Positions 51,000 through 60,927 are shown, counted from the stretch's first letter. The stretch is 64,000 nt of DNA from Blautia pseudococcoides (GCF_001689125.2 NZ_CP015405.2:3017001-3081000), one strand, 5' to 3'. The notes: generated by a model from the letters alone, not told the origin. Numbers and translations are program-made.

Positions 51000-52355
51000 A
51001 TGGAGAAAAAAAGAGGAGCATTTTCTAACAAGATGGGATTTGTCCTTGCCGCTGCGGGTTCCGCGGTTGGTCTTGGAAATCTCTGGCGCTTCCCGTACCT
51101 TGCAGCGAAATACGGAGGCGGTATTTTCTTACTCGTCTATCTAATTCTCGCCGTAACACTTGGGTTTACCCTGATGATAACAGAGATTGCCATAGGCAGA
51201 AAAACAGGCCTCAGCGCAGTAGGTGCTTTCAGAAAGCTGGACAAACGATTTGGCTTCGTTGGATATCTGGCCTGTATCGTTCCTTTTATCATCACCCCCT
51301 ATTACTGTGTTATCGGCGGATGGGTAATCAAATACCTGATTACCTTTGTCAGCGGCAACGTATCTGCGGCTGCCGGAGATGACTATTTTACAGGTTTTAT
51401 TTCTCAGGCCGGTTCACCGGTTCTGTGGTTTGCAGTTTTCGTTCTGCTGACTTCCATCGTCGTGATCGCCGGCGTGGAAAAAGGAATCGAAAAAGCCAGC
51501 AGGATTTTAATGCCGGTACTGATCGTACTTACACTGGGCATATCTATCTTCTGTATCACAAGACCTGGTGCCGCAGAAGGTGTAAAGTATTATCTGCTGC
51601 CTGATTTCAGCCGTTTCTCAGCAACCACTGTGCTGGCTGCCATGGGACAGCTGTTCTACTCTATGTCACTGGCAATGGGTATTATGATCACATACGGTTC
51701 CTATATGAAGAAGGACAACAGCCTGGAAAAATCTGTCCGTCAGATCGAGATCTTCGATACCGGAATCGCTTTTCTGGCTGGCCTTATGATCATCCCGTCC
51801 GTATTTGTATTCTCCGGCGGCAACGAGGAGGCCCTGGGCAAGGGACCATCCCTGATGTTCATCACTCTGCCAAAGGTATTTGACAATATGACACTGGGCG
51901 GCATCATTGGTGCGGTCTTCTTCCTTCTGGTCCTGTTCGCGGCACTGACATCCTCCATCTCACTGATGGAAACTAATGTGTCTATTATCCGTGACAAACT
52001 GGGCTGGAGCAGAAAGAAAACAACGATCACAGTCACCATATATGTATTGCTTCTGGGTGCACTGGTATCCCTCGGATTCGGACCTCTGGATTTCATCCAG
52101 ATCATCGGACTGGGACTTCTGGATTTCTTCGACTTCCTGAGCAACAGTGTGCTGATGCCGATAGTGGCTATCCTGACTTGTATCAGCATCGGCTTCTTTA
52201 TCAAGCCAAAGGCAGTGTATGACGAAGTGGAGCTGAACGGGCCTTTTAAAATGAAAAAGTTCTATACGATCATGCTTAAATGGATCGCCCCTATCTGCCT
52301 GATCATGATTCTGATTTTCGCAGTATCTGAGGCAATGGGCTGGATCAAAGTCTGA
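51000..52355 (+). CDS. Neurotransmitter:sodium symporter (NSS) family transporter
   Basis: The 451-residue LeuT-fold protein. The opening FSNKMGFVLAAAGSAVGLGNLWRFPYLAAKYGGGIFLLVYL is the NSS signature with the sodium and substrate site at the unwound first helix. TM6 region (AAMGQLFYSMSLAMGIMITYGSYM) and LFAALTSSISLMETNVS (TM8, sodium site) are kept. The bacterial members import amino acids, often hydrophobic or aromatic, with Na+. Single-gene unit with promoter and terminator. Confidence 0.95.
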   Translation: MEKKRGAFSNKMGFVLAAAGSAVGLGNLWRFPYLAAKYGGGIFLLVYLILAVTLGFTLMITEIAIGRKTGLSAVGAFRKLDKRFGFVGYLACIVPFIITPYYCVIGGWVIKYLITFVSGNVSAAAGDDYFTGFISQAGSPVLWFAVFVLLTSIVVIAGVEKGIEKASRILMPVLIVLTLGISIFCITRPGAAEGVKYYLLPDFSRFSATTVLAAMGQLFYSMSLAMGIMITYGSYMKKDNSLEKSVRQIEIFDTGIAFLAGLMIIPSVFVFSGGNEEALGKGPSLMFITLPKVFDNMTLGGIIGAVFFLLVLFAALTSSISLMETNVSIIRDKLGWSRKKTTITVTIYVLLLGALVSLGFGPLDFIQIIGLGLLDFFDFLSNSVLMPIVAILTCISIGFFIKPKAVYDEVELNGPFKMKKFYTIMLKWIAPICLIMILIFAVSEAMGWIKV

Positions 52356-52361
52356 TAAAAA

Positions 52362-52404
52362 GAGCCATATCTGTAATTTCGGTTACAGGTATGGCTCCTT
52401 TTTT
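52362..52404 (+). terminator. Terminator of the NSS transporter gene
   Basis: GAGCCATAtCTGTAA / TTACAGgTATGGCTC stem with UUCGG-like loop then CTTTTTT. Confidence 0.9.
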
Positions 52405-52409
52405 ACATC

Positions 52410-52730
52410 TTATCGTTTTTCAAAGCTTCCGCATTTTGTCTCTTCACAGTCGCAGGCACTTCCGCCCGTGATCGTTATTTTGTCCGCGTGACATTTCTCT
52501 TCTTTGTTGAAGGTACAGGTACATGCACGGCAGTCCACATCAATGGTACGGCATCCGCAGCTATCAGCAGCGGCTTTATTTGACGCGGATTCTCCTCTTT
52601 CCTGAAAGCTGCGGCAGCAGGTCTCGTCCGCAACTCTTGCATCGGTTCCGTCTACCAGGATATCTCCTTTGGAGCAGTATTCATCTTTGTTATAAATACA
52701 GGTTCTTGCAGTACAGCTTAATAATGGCAT
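52410..52730 (-). CDS. Tandem DUF1540 cysteine-rich protein
   Basis: Two copies of the DUF1540 module, each with four Cys: CTARTCIYNKDEYCSKGDI...CCRSF and CRACTCTFNKEEKCHADKI...CGSF. The pattern (C-x4-C-x-(Y/F)-N-x4-C) suggests a small metal-binding protein, common in spore-forming Firmicutes, with no established role. Start at ATG 52730 fits the AAGGAGG spacing better than 52736. Single gene sharing the intergenic terminator with the NSS gene. Confidence 0.85.
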   Translation of the reverse strand: MPLLSCTARTCIYNKDEYCSKGDILVDGTDARVADETCCRSFQERGESASNKAAADSCGCRTIDVDCRACTCTFNKEEKCHADKITITGGSACDCEETKCGSFEKR

Positions 52731-52810
52731 AGTCATTTCCTCCTTATAATTTCGTCGGAAATAGTATGCGTCCGGCCGCTGGATTTTATACCATGGATTT
52801 TTTTATAAAT

Positions 52811-54742
52811 TCATTTCTGCCCTTCTGCCTTTACTTCACGGATCTCTCTGCTTTTTATCTCCTTTTTGACGGAAGTGATAAACTCACCCAGATCTTTTTG
52901 CCCCTCATCGCCCAGGAAGCGGCTTCTCACGGACACAAGACCCTCCTCCTCTTCTTTGGCGCCTACCACTACCATATAAGGTATTTTTTCCAGTCTGGCC
53001 TCGCGGATCTTGTAACCGATCTTTTCAGCTCTTGTATCCATATCCGCGCGGATCCCCGCCTCCTGAAGCTGTGCCAGGACCTTTTTGCCGTAATCCATAT
53101 ATTTGTCAGAGATAGCCAGGACACGCACCTGGACCGGGGATAACCAGGTCGGAAATGCACCTGCAAAGTGCTCGATCAAAATGCCGATGAAACGCTCAAT
53201 GGAGCCAAATGCCACCCTGTGGATCATGATCGGGCGGTGCTTTTCTCCGTCAGCCCCAATATATTCCAATTCAAAACGAAGGGGAAGCTGGAAGTCAAGC
53301 TGAATGGTTCCGCACTGCCAGGTCCTGCCGATAGAGTCCTCCAGATGGAAGTCAATCTTAGGTCCGTAGAAGGCACCATCCCCTTCATTGACCACATAAT
53401 CCAGTCCCAGGTCATCTAAAGCGCCGCGCAGGGCTTCCGTAGCCATTTCCCAGTCCTCATCGCTTCCCATGGAATCCTCCGGGCGTGTGGACAGCTCCAC
53501 ATGGTATTTGAAACCAAACAGGCTGTAAACCTGGTCTATAAGGCTGGCAACACCTTTGATCTCATCACGGATCTGTTCCGGTGTCATGAATATATGGGCA
53601 TCATCCTGTGTGAAACAGCGCACACGCATCAGTCCGTGGAGCTGTCCTGATTTTTCATGGCGGTGCACCAGTCCCAGTTCCCCCATACGCAGGGGCAGGT
53701 CCCGGTAAGAACGTGGCTCAGACTGGTATGCCAGGATGCCTCCCGGACAGTTCATGGGCTTGATGGCAAAATCCTGCTCATCAATAACGGTTGTGTACAT
53801 ATTTTCTTTATAGTGGTCCCAGTGGCCAGATGTCTCCCACAGATGGCGGCTTAACATGATCGGAGTGGAGATTTCCACGTAGCCGGCTTTTGTATGGATC
53901 TCCCTCCAGTAATCCAGCAAGGTATTTTTCAGCACCATGCCCTTTGGCAGGAAGAACGGGAATCCCGGTCCCTCGTCGCGCATCATGAACAGGCTCAGCT
54001 CTCTGCCCAGTTTTCTGTGGTCACGTTTCTTCGCTTCCTCGATCCTTGCCAGGTGTTCCTCCAGGTCTGCCTTCTTCGTGAAAGCCGTGCCATAGATCCT
54101 GGTAAGCATTTTATTCTTCTCGCTGCCTCTCCAGTAAGCACCTGCAAGGCTTGTGAGTTTAAAGGCTTTTACTGGTTTTGTGGTCATCAGGTGAGGACCT
54201 GCACAGAGGTCTGTGAACTCTCCCTGTTTATAGAAACTGATAACCGCATCTTCCGGCAGGTCCTGGATCAGCTCCACTTTATAAGGCTCCTCTTTTTCCT
54301 TCATAAACGCTATGGCTTCCTCTCTCGGAAGCTCGAAGCGTTCAATGGGAAGGGATTCCTTCACAATTTTCTTCATCTCCGCCTCGATTTTTTCCAGGTC
54401 TTCCGCTGTCAGGGGAATTTCCCTGTCAATATCATAATAGAAGCCCTCAGAGACGGATGGTCCGATCGCCAGCTTTGCATCCGGATACAGACGTTTGATC
54501 GCCTGGGCCATAATATGGGATGCGGTGTGGCGGAAAGCCGCCTTGCCGCCTTCATCATTGAAAGTCAGGATACTCAGCTCACAATCGCTGTCCACTACTG
54601 TTCTCAAATCCACGGTCTGGCCGTCTACTTCCCCTGCGCAGGCCATTCTTGCCAGGCCTTCGCTGATATCGGAAGCGATATCAAGGACAGACACAGCGTG
54701 ATCGTATTCTTTTTTTGACCCGTCTTTTAATGTGATAATCAT
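52811..54742 (-). CDS. thrS: Threonyl-tRNA synthetase
   Basis: Class II synthetase, 643 residues. TGS domain (MIITLKDGSKKEYDHAVSVLDIASDIS), second additional domain with HTASHIMAQAIKRLYP for editing, class II motif 2 (PRSYRDLPLRMGELGLVHRHEKSGQLHGLMRVRCFTQDDAHIF), motif 3 (GSIERFIGILIEHF) and anticodon-binding domain (PVQVRVLAISDKYMDYGKKV). All parts are complete. Transcription is controlled by the T-box leader upstream; a 162-bp fold-back element separates leader and ribosome site (AGAGGAATT). Confidence 0.97.
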   Translation of the reverse strand: MIITLKDGSKKEYDHAVSVLDIASDISEGLARMACAGEVDGQTVDLRTVVDSDCELSILTFNDEGGKAAFRHTASHIMAQAIKRLYPDAKLAIGPSVSEGFYYDIDREIPLTAEDLEKIEAEMKKIVKESLPIERFELPREEAIAFMKEKEEPYKVELIQDLPEDAVISFYKQGEFTDLCAGPHLMTTKPVKAFKLTSLAGAYWRGSEKNKMLTRIYGTAFTKKADLEEHLARIEEAKKRDHRKLGRELSLFMMRDEGPGFPFFLPKGMVLKNTLLDYWREIHTKAGYVEISTPIMLSRHLWETSGHWDHYKENMYTTVIDEQDFAIKPMNCPGGILAYQSEPRSYRDLPLRMGELGLVHRHEKSGQLHGLMRVRCFTQDDAHIFMTPEQIRDEIKGVASLIDQVYSLFGFKYHVELSTRPEDSMGSDEDWEMATEALRGALDDLGLDYVVNEGDGAFYGPKIDFHLEDSIGRTWQCGTIQLDFQLPLRFELEYIGADGEKHRPIMIHRVAFGSIERFIGILIEHFAGAFPTWLSPVQVRVLAISDKYMDYGKKVLAQLQEAGIRADMDTRAEKIGYKIREARLEKIPYMVVVGAKEEEEGLVSVRSRFLGDEGQKDLGEFITSVKKEIKSREIREVKAEGQK

Positions 54743-54766
54743 AATTCCTCTGCTTCTCCTTTTCTC

Positions 54767-54928
54767 TAGTACAGCATTGCGTAAGTTACAGTGATAGAGT
54801 GCCTGATATTTTCGTCAGTGCAAGGCGCCGAAGCGACGGCGCAGCGGTTCCTACGACTAGCTCCGGCAACGCGGCACTGGCGTAAATAGCGGGTGCTATA
54901 TCACTGGAACTTATGCAACGCTGTACTA
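54767..54928. repeat. 162-bp MITE-like fold-back element in the thrS leader
   Basis: Outer arms TAGTACAGCaTTGCgTAAGTT (54767 onward) and the complement of TATCACTGGAACTTATGCAACGC (ending 54928) match over about 37 bases with a few differences. Inside, CGTCAGTGC / GCACTGGCG and CGCCG / CGGC extend the pairing, so the whole element can fold into one long hairpin. No gene within it. Confidence 0.75.
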
Positions 54929-54979
54929 GGCATATTTCTTGTGCAATTCGGTACTGCTCACACGCGGCAGACCGGAAAC

Positions 54980-55246
54980 CGCAAAAAACCCGTCCCATGC
55001 AGCCATTTCTGACTGCAAGGGACGGGTAACTGTCATTACTCGCGGTTCCACCCTTGTTGTACACTGTCCTTTTTTGAAGGACCGGTTTACCACTCATTTG
55101 ATGGTAACGGAATCACCGGGCCGGATCAGGGCCGCTCCAAGGTAGTTTTCAAATGCTTCCTGAACAGGCTGCTTCCAGCATATGCCGCCCTCTCTGGGAA
55201 CCTCCGCATTTTACTCGTCTTGTCATCGCGTTTTCTGTATGAATCT
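54980..55246 (-). promoter_or_regulatory. T-box riboswitch upstream of thrS
   Basis: The T-box sequence GGGTGGAACCGCG (minus strand, around 55055-55043) is exact. It is followed by a terminator CCCGTCCC / GGGACGGG then TTTTTT (about 55026-54984). Upstream, AGAGAGGGCGG and GAAGC-type elements fit stem I. ACC in AAACTACCTTGG is a candidate threonine specifier codon. Uncharged tRNA-Thr would stabilise the antiterminator and raise thrS expression. Confidence 0.92.
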
Positions 55247-55253
55247 ATCTTTC

Positions 55254-55281
55254 ATTATAGCCGCAGAAATATTTTTGTCAA
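55254..55281 (-). promoter_or_regulatory. Promoter of thrS
   Basis: TTGACA (55281-55276), 16 bases, TATAAT (55259-55254) on the minus strand, directly after the stop codon of the SNF2 helicase gene. Confidence 0.85.
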
Positions 55282-58200
55282 CTATTTTATCAGTTCCAAT
55301 AGCTCATCCCTGCTGATCCTGTGGTCCGCCACGGCCTGCCCTTCCATAACATTTTCGGCCAGGCGGGCCTTCTTTTCCTGGAGGGCCAGGATTTTCTCTT
55401 CTATGGTGTTCTTCACCACCATCTTCATGACAGTGACTATATTCTCCTGTCCGATACGGTGGGTACGGTCTGTGGCCTGGTTCTGGGCCGCCACGTTCCA
55501 CCATGGATCATAGTGTATGACAACATCCGCCTTTGTCAGGTTCAGCCCCGTGCCGCCTGCCTTCAGAGAGATAAGGAAGACCTGGGTCTCTCCATTCTGG
55601 AAGTTTTTCACCATCTCCCGGCGCTGTTCTTTGGTGTTCTTTCCCGAAAGATAGAGATAGGAAATCCCCGCCTTGTCAAACTCTCCGGCCAGCAGTTCCA
55701 GCATGGTGGTAAATTGGGAAAAAAGCAGTATCCTGTGCTCTGCCTGCACCAAATCCTGAACCAGTTCCACACAGCTTTCCTGTTTCGCGGAACCTCCCCT
55801 GTAATTTTCGTAGCAAAGCTTTGGAGAACAGCAGATCTGCCGCAGTCCTGTCAGTTCCGCCAGGTACTTAATTTGCCGGGCCTGATAATCCTCCTCGCTC
55901 TGGCTGCTTAATTCCATCTGCAGCCTGGCGACTCTGGCATCGTAGATTTTCTTCTGATCCTCCTCCATCTTCACATAGATGGTCTTCTCTAACTTGTCCG
56001 GCAGGTCTTTGAGCACATCCTGTTTTTTTCTGCGCAGAATAAAGGGATTTACCATATGCTTCAGCCGTTCCATGGCATTTTTGTCCTCATTCTGTACAAT
56101 AGGCTGTTCCAGCTCTTCCCTGAACTTTTTGTAGCTGTAAAGATACCCGGGCATTATGAAATCAAAAATACTCCACAGATCACTGAGACGGTTCTCTATA
56201 GGAGTCCCTGTCAGTGCCAGACGATGGACAGCCTGTACTTCCTTCACTGCTTTTGCCGTCTGTGTGCCCGCGTTTTTAATGTACTGGGCTTCGTCTATGA
56301 CCATATAAGGGAAGACCCTGTCTCTATACAGCTCTGTATCCCGCTTCAGCAGGTCATAGGAAGTCACAAGTATTTCCGAGCCGGATGCGCTTTTTATGAT
56401 CTCCTCCCTCTGCTGGCTGCTGCCCACAGCCACTCTGACTGGAAGGTCCGGTGCGAACCGGCTGATCTCACTCTCCCAGTTATAGACCAGGGAAGCCGGG
56501 CATATGATCAAGGCGCCCTCTTTCTTCATTTCCAGCAGTGCAATGACCTGAAGTGTCTTTCCCAGCCCCATATCATCTGCCAGAATCCCGCCGAACCCCC
56601 ACTGGGACAGCATGGCCAGCCAACGGAACCCGTTTTTTTGATATTCCCTGAGTTCTGCATTAAGTTCCTCCGGAATCTCAAAATCATTGTCCTGATAGCT
56701 GTTCATCTCACGGATGAGCCGTTTGAATTCCGGACTTCTTCTGGTATCTGCCTTGCCCGTCTGCGCTTTTAAAGTTTCGGCTATGTAGGAAGCCCGGTAT
56801 TTTGGTGCGGAAAAGCTGCCTTTTACAAAATCATTTTTGTCAAACCCCAATCCCTGGGACAGCTCGGAGATGAGGGAAAGGCCATTGTCCTCAAGGCTGA
56901 TGAAATCACCGTTTTTCAGACGGTAATACTTTCTCCGTCTGCGGTATCCAGAGAGTATCTGCTCCATCTCCCTCAGATCCATATCTTCCACCTGAATATC
57001 CAGATTCAGCAACTCCCCGGACATGCCGATCCCGATATTGACTTTTGGGGTGGGAAGAATTCGCATCCCCTTGATTTTGTCATCCACAAATAGGGCTGCC
57101 AGTTCCCGGATCTTCGGAAATCCCTGTTCCAGAAGGTCATATATTTTATCTTCCTCTGTACAGAACCCATAGATTTCCCCTGCTCTTTCTTCTATGTCGA
57201 AATATTCTTCCAGACATTTTTTCAGGGCCCCTTCCCTCTGTATGTCACGGTACTGGCTGGCCGGATCTATCTCTGCAAACAGATTGCAGACTGTATTTCC
57301 ATAGATAGCTTCCGCCCGCATCTGAATGGCATCCCGATACTTTTCATCCATACTCAGGTACACATTGCACTCCGCCTCTTTTGGCTGGTACTCGTCAAAA
57401 TCAATATCGTTCATCTGAATATCCGCATACTGCTCCAGAACAGGAAGCAGTGTTCCGCAGAATGCTGTATAGTCTTCCCGGTTGAGAAATATCGAACGGT
57501 CCCTGGATTGGAATGTATAATAATGTACGTTGTCCGTGTTCAAAGCTTTGACAATCGGCATCATATCTCTTGAAAAATCAGATGTGCACTGGTAGATGAT
57601 GCCGTCTTTCTGCAGATAATCGTGGACATTTCCTTTTATCCACTTTGGTGAATGCAGATAAATATTGGCTCCCTGCTCCTCTGTTTTGACAATCTCCATT
57701 TTGATCTCCGGATTGCCGCGTCTGACGTGGTAAGGGGTTCCGTCTATTTCTATGGTCTGGTCCATATATTTCTGCATGACTTTGTCTATCCCATAACTGT
57801 TCAGTGAAAGATTCCGGAAATTCGAGCTGTATATCTGGGAACTGAATTCCATATTATTATACTGGATTTTCATATAATCAGACAGAAGGTCAATCCAGGA
57901 AAGGGCATCCGGGGTAAAAGCAGAACGGTCATGGATAAAACCCAGATTTTTGCCGTAAGAATCATATTTGCCATATTCCACGCTGTCCAGCATTTTGCAG
58001 ATATTTCTCAGGATATACAGTTTGCGCGTTCCTATTTTAAATTCTATGTGAAAAGAGTTATATGAGGTTGTGATGACTGGCTCCAGACGGACCTGGCCAT
58101 AATATTCCCCCAGCAGATACGCGTTATCGCGCACAGCATACTTAGCAATGGTATTTTTCAGTGTGTCTGATGTCTCCCGTTTTCTTGGGTTTCTCACAGG

Positions 58201-58527
58201 GAAATCCACGATCCCCCGGGAATCCCGCGGCGTTTGGGTGTCCCTGTAGGCAAGTGCCAGAGCCGCGCAGTGCTTGCACATACCAAAATAATTTCCATAT
58301 GCCGGACAACTGCAGACATAATCCATAATGTCATCATGAGAATCAAAAGTAACCGTCACATCATACCATTTGCTGCCGCTGCCCTTTACCTGGGCGCTCA
58401 CCTCTTTTATCCCCTCCGCGCCTTCCTCGATCAGGAAACTTTTATAAGCCTTTTTCTCGGCAAGCAGTTTTCCCCGCTGATACATTGCCGGAAAGCAGTT
58501 TTCTTTGATCGTGCTGATTTTTAACAT
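55282..58527 (-). CDS. SNF2-family helicase with N-terminal SWIM zinc finger
   Basis: The 1081-residue protein. A SWIM finger lies near the N terminus (YVCSCPAYGNYFGMCKHCAAL, C-x-C...C-x-H). A long middle region of unknown fold (SNF2-associated) covers about residues 130-600. The ATPase core has LADDMGLGKTLQVIALLEMK, YMVIDEAQYIKNAGT, LTGTPIENRLSDLWSIFDF, ILLFSQFTTMLELL, ISLKAGGTGLNLTKADVVIHYDPWWN and QATDRTHRIGQ. DEAQ is typical. Such bacterial SNF2 proteins probably displace or remodel RNA polymerase or other DNA-bound proteins. Stop codon touches the thrS promoter. Confidence 0.93.
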   Translation of the reverse strand: MLKISTIKENCFPAMYQRGKLLAEKKAYKSFLIEEGAEGIKEVSAQVKGSGSKWYDVTVTFDSHDDIMDYVCSCPAYGNYFGMCKHCAALALAYRDTQTPRDSRGIVDFPVRNPRKRETSDTLKNTIAKYAVRDNAYLLGEYYGQVRLEPVITTSYNSFHIEFKIGTRKLYILRNICKMLDSVEYGKYDSYGKNLGFIHDRSAFTPDALSWIDLLSDYMKIQYNNMEFSSQIYSSNFRNLSLNSYGIDKVMQKYMDQTIEIDGTPYHVRRGNPEIKMEIVKTEEQGANIYLHSPKWIKGNVHDYLQKDGIIYQCTSDFSRDMMPIVKALNTDNVHYYTFQSRDRSIFLNREDYTAFCGTLLPVLEQYADIQMNDIDFDEYQPKEAECNVYLSMDEKYRDAIQMRAEAIYGNTVCNLFAEIDPASQYRDIQREGALKKCLEEYFDIEERAGEIYGFCTEEDKIYDLLEQGFPKIRELAALFVDDKIKGMRILPTPKVNIGIGMSGELLNLDIQVEDMDLREMEQILSGYRRRRKYYRLKNGDFISLEDNGLSLISELSQGLGFDKNDFVKGSFSAPKYRASYIAETLKAQTGKADTRRSPEFKRLIREMNSYQDNDFEIPEELNAELREYQKNGFRWLAMLSQWGFGGILADDMGLGKTLQVIALLEMKKEGALIICPASLVYNWESEISRFAPDLPVRVAVGSSQQREEIIKSASGSEILVTSYDLLKRDTELYRDRVFPYMVIDEAQYIKNAGTQTAKAVKEVQAVHRLALTGTPIENRLSDLWSIFDFIMPGYLYSYKKFREELEQPIVQNEDKNAMERLKHMVNPFILRRKKQDVLKDLPDKLEKTIYVKMEEDQKKIYDARVARLQMELSSQSEEDYQARQIKYLAELTGLRQICCSPKLCYENYRGGSAKQESCVELVQDLVQAEHRILLFSQFTTMLELLAGEFDKAGISYLYLSGKNTKEQRREMVKNFQNGETQVFLISLKAGGTGLNLTKADVVIHYDPWWNVAAQNQATDRTHRIGQENIVTVMKMVVKNTIEEKILALQEKKARLAENVMEGQAVADHRISRDELLELIK

Positions 58528-58573
58528 TTTTCCCTCTCCGATTTACAAAATTATTGTATTTTCCCTCCAACAG

Positions 58574-59350
58574 TCACATGTTTCCTGCTGCTTTGTCCTT
58601 CACCACTCCGAAAAACTCCCTCACAAGGTAATTGACTTGTAAAAATTTATTGCTTTTGGAAGGAATTCCTTCTATATAAGAGCACCCCAGTTTTTTCCCC
58701 AGGGCCACGCCCCGGTACACGTGAAAATTGTTGGTCACTACGCCAATGGATGCCTCTTTACCTTTCTCATCTTCCTTTGTGTCAATGATCTCCAGAGAAA
58801 ATTTCAGATTTTCGCTGGTGTTTGTGGAATGTTCCTCTTTCAGAAGGCGCTTGGGGGAGATGCCTTTTTTCTCAAGATAACGGTACATTGCCTCCGCTTC
58901 TGTGACATCCTCCCCTGTCCCTTTTCCTCCCGAGAGAACTGCACAGGTCTCAGGATTGTCCTCCAGGTACTCCCTGGCCCGCTCCACACGCAGTCTCAGA
59001 GAATTGCTCAGTTTTGTGCCGTTCACTTGGGCCCCCAATACGATGATATAATCCAAATCTTTGGACGGCTGGTGAAACATTCCTGTAAAGATCAAGGCTT
59101 CCACTGCCACAAAAATAAGTACACAAAGCGCTGCCAGCACCAAAAGTCCGTTTTTCAAGGCCACAGGGAGTGCGAACCCGGACAGCATTCCGCGCTTACT
59201 GTTTAAATGCAGGAATACCGCGATTCCGTAAAAAAACACACCCCCTGCTGCCCATATACATGGAAACAAAGAGGAAAGCCCTGCATAGACGGCAATGCCT
59301 ATAAAATAAAAGGTGCAGAGGCTCCCCAGAATAATGCATAAAATCTTCAT
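58574..59350 (-). CDS. YdcF/SanA-type DUF218 membrane protein
   Basis: 258 residues from ATG 59350 (MKILCIILGSLCTFYFIG) behind AAAGGA. Three to four N-terminal membrane spans precede a DUF218 domain: DYIIVLGAQVNGTKLSNSLRLRVERAREYLEDNPETCAVLSGGKGTGEDVTEAEAMYRYL then EEHSTNTSENLKFS and VVTNNFHVYRGVALGKKLG. The family is linked to envelope biology and vancomycin tolerance (SanA) and lipid-cycle functions; exact reaction unknown. The domain would lie outside the membrane. Confidence 0.88.
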   Translation of the reverse strand: MKILCIILGSLCTFYFIGIAVYAGLSSLFPCIWAAGGVFFYGIAVFLHLNSKRGMLSGFALPVALKNGLLVLAALCVLIFVAVEALIFTGMFHQPSKDLDYIIVLGAQVNGTKLSNSLRLRVERAREYLEDNPETCAVLSGGKGTGEDVTEAEAMYRYLEKKGISPKRLLKEEHSTNTSENLKFSLEIIDTKEDEKGKEASIGVVTNNFHVYRGVALGKKLGCSYIEGIPSKSNKFLQVNYLVREFFGVVKDKAAGNM

Positions 59351-59424
59351 TTGTATCCTTTCGTAACGATTCAGCAGGTCTGCGCATTCACTGCGCTGAC
59401 CGTAAGAAAGTGCACCACGGCCAA

Positions 59425-59496
59425 GCAAAAATCCCATCGCCAAGGGCGATTCTGCATGGATTTTTGCCTGTAACTGTGAGGGTACTGAACAGTTAC
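59425..59496. repeat. Pair of adjacent palindromic repeats
   Basis: GCAAAAATCC (59425-59434) and GGATTTTTGC (59458-59467) enclose a perfect ATCGCC-aag-GGCGAT hairpin; next to it GTAACTGT (59470-59477) and ACAGTTAC (59489-59496) form another. The second resembles the repeat at 26986 and 27070. Confidence 0.55.
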
Positions 59497-59510
59497 ATCC
59501 TTTCTAAACA

Positions 59511-59539
59511 AAGAGAGGCGGTTCTCCACCGCCCCTCTT
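59511..59539 (-). terminator. Terminator of the SEC-C protein gene
   Basis: AAGAGgGGCGG / CCGCCtCTCTT stem with a seven-base loop, directly after the stop codon at 59545 on the minus strand. Confidence 0.75.
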
Positions 59540-59544
59540 AAAAA

Positions 59545-60051
59545 TTATTTATTTCTGCCACAGCAGTGTTTATATTTTTTGCCGCTTCCGCATGGACACG
59601 GATCATTACGTCCGATTTTTGCACCTTTTACGATAGTGCCGGACTTTTTCTGCTCTTTATAAAGCTCTTTTTTCTTCTCCTCCGGGAAAATCTCGTCCCA
59701 CTGGGGAAGTTCATACAGCCAGTCTGCTTTCGCATCCACCATGTTCTTATAGAGCAATTCTTTGTCAAATCCCAGATTGACTTCTGTATTCTCGTCCATC
59801 TCCTCAATGGGGTTCTGAACTTTCAGACTGTCATTGATACCATCCAGGAATCCAACCATAGTCATAACTTCTACTTCAAATTTATCTGCCAGGTCTTTCA
59901 CTGTGCCGCGAACTACTTCGTCCGGGTTGGCAAGAAGTTTTTCATAGATCCCTTTTTCAATCAGAAAATAGTTGGTCCAGAATTTCTGCAGCTGCGCTTT
60001 GTCTGCTTCCTGAGAATAGGCAACATCTCTCCATTCCTGTAATAATGCCAT
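59545..60051 (-). CDS. SEC-C motif protein
   Basis: The 168-residue protein is mostly helical ([39 protein letters not shown]...) and ends with a canonical SEC-C zinc motif [20 protein letters not shown], as at the C terminus of SecA. Small stand-alone SEC-C proteins of this kind are frequent in Lachnospiraceae; binding to ribosomes or SecB-like partners is possible. Single gene with its own terminator. Confidence 0.9.
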   Translation of the reverse strand: MALLQEWRDVAYSQEADKAQLQKFWTNYFLIEKGIYEKLLANPDEVVRGTVKDLADKFEVEVMTMVGFLDGINDSLKVQNPIEEMDENTEVNLGFDKELLYKNMVDAKADWLYELPQWDEIFPEEKKKELYKEQKKSGTIVKGAKIGRNDPCPCGSGKKYKHCCGRNK

Positions 60052-60179
60052 GTATCTTTACCACCTTTTACTTATTATCGTATTTTGAGGCGTCCCGAAA
60101 CGCCTGACAGATATAGTATATACGATATGACCGATTTTTTCAATCCTTACTTTTTTCTGATAAATTTCCTTAACAATCC

Positions 60180-60833
60180 TTAAAGAATCCATCTGCCATT
60201 GGTAAAATCAGGAATCGCCGCCGGCTGTCCGCCAAGGGCAATAGATTCCTCAGACAAAGCGCTTATGCACATCCAGGAAGCGGCATCGTAAACGTCGATC
60301 GGGCATGGTTTATGATTCTTCACACTGTCAAAAAATGCATCAAACACCAGCCAGTCCATTCCGTCATGTCCGCCCCGGATACCGTCATTCAGAAATTTTT
60401 TCCACACCGGATGTTCATACTCTGCCTCATACCGTACAGCATTGCCCCACTGCTCTTTCCATTTAAAGTCATACTCCGTGTCCTTTCCGTTTAAAAATAC
60501 AGAATCGGTTGCCTCCTCATACATGCCCTTTGTTCCCCACACCGTAAAGTCCCGGCTATAAAATCTGGGAAGTGTGGTGTTCAGGGTGAGAAGGATCGTT
60601 TCTCCTCCCGCGCATTTTATAGTGGTGTTCACCACATCGCCCTGGGAAAATCCCGGGATTTCCTGCCCATATTCTGCCAGATACTCCGAAAGCCCCTCTG
60701 CTTTCGATGCCATGGAGCTCAGAGTCAGCATCCGGTTGCCAATTTCCACATCCATCCTATGCAGCATGACGTCTTTTAAAAGACTGTATCCCCTGCATCC
60801 AAGTCCTATTACCCCTACTCTGAGTTTTTCCAT
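60180..60833 (-). pseudogene. Gfo/Idh/MocA oxidoreductase with a large internal deletion
   Basis: The first 30 residues are the NAD-binding start (LRVGVIGLGCRGYSLLKDVMLHRMDVE). The frame then passes directly to sequence belonging to the C-terminal domain (IGNRMLTLSSMASKAEGLSEYL, ...LTLNTTLPRFYSRDFTVWGTKG..., HDGMDWLVFDAFFDSVK). About 190 residues with the rest of the Rossmann fold and the EKP-type catalytic motif are missing; the junction is near 60743. Frame is preserved, so a short protein may be made, but it cannot bind NAD. 217 residues against about 410-420 usual. Confidence 0.85.
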
Positions 60834-60927
60834 CTGAACGGCTCCTTTTCCTTATGTATTTTATATATCATAGTTGTAACATACCCGTATACAAATTTCT
60901 ATATGGATTTGGAGATATAAACTCCCG

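Noticed and set aside
53894..54718. 274-codon plus-strand frame opposite thrS
   Set aside because: Antisense shadow of the strongly conserved synthetase frame; no ribosome site or recognisable domain.
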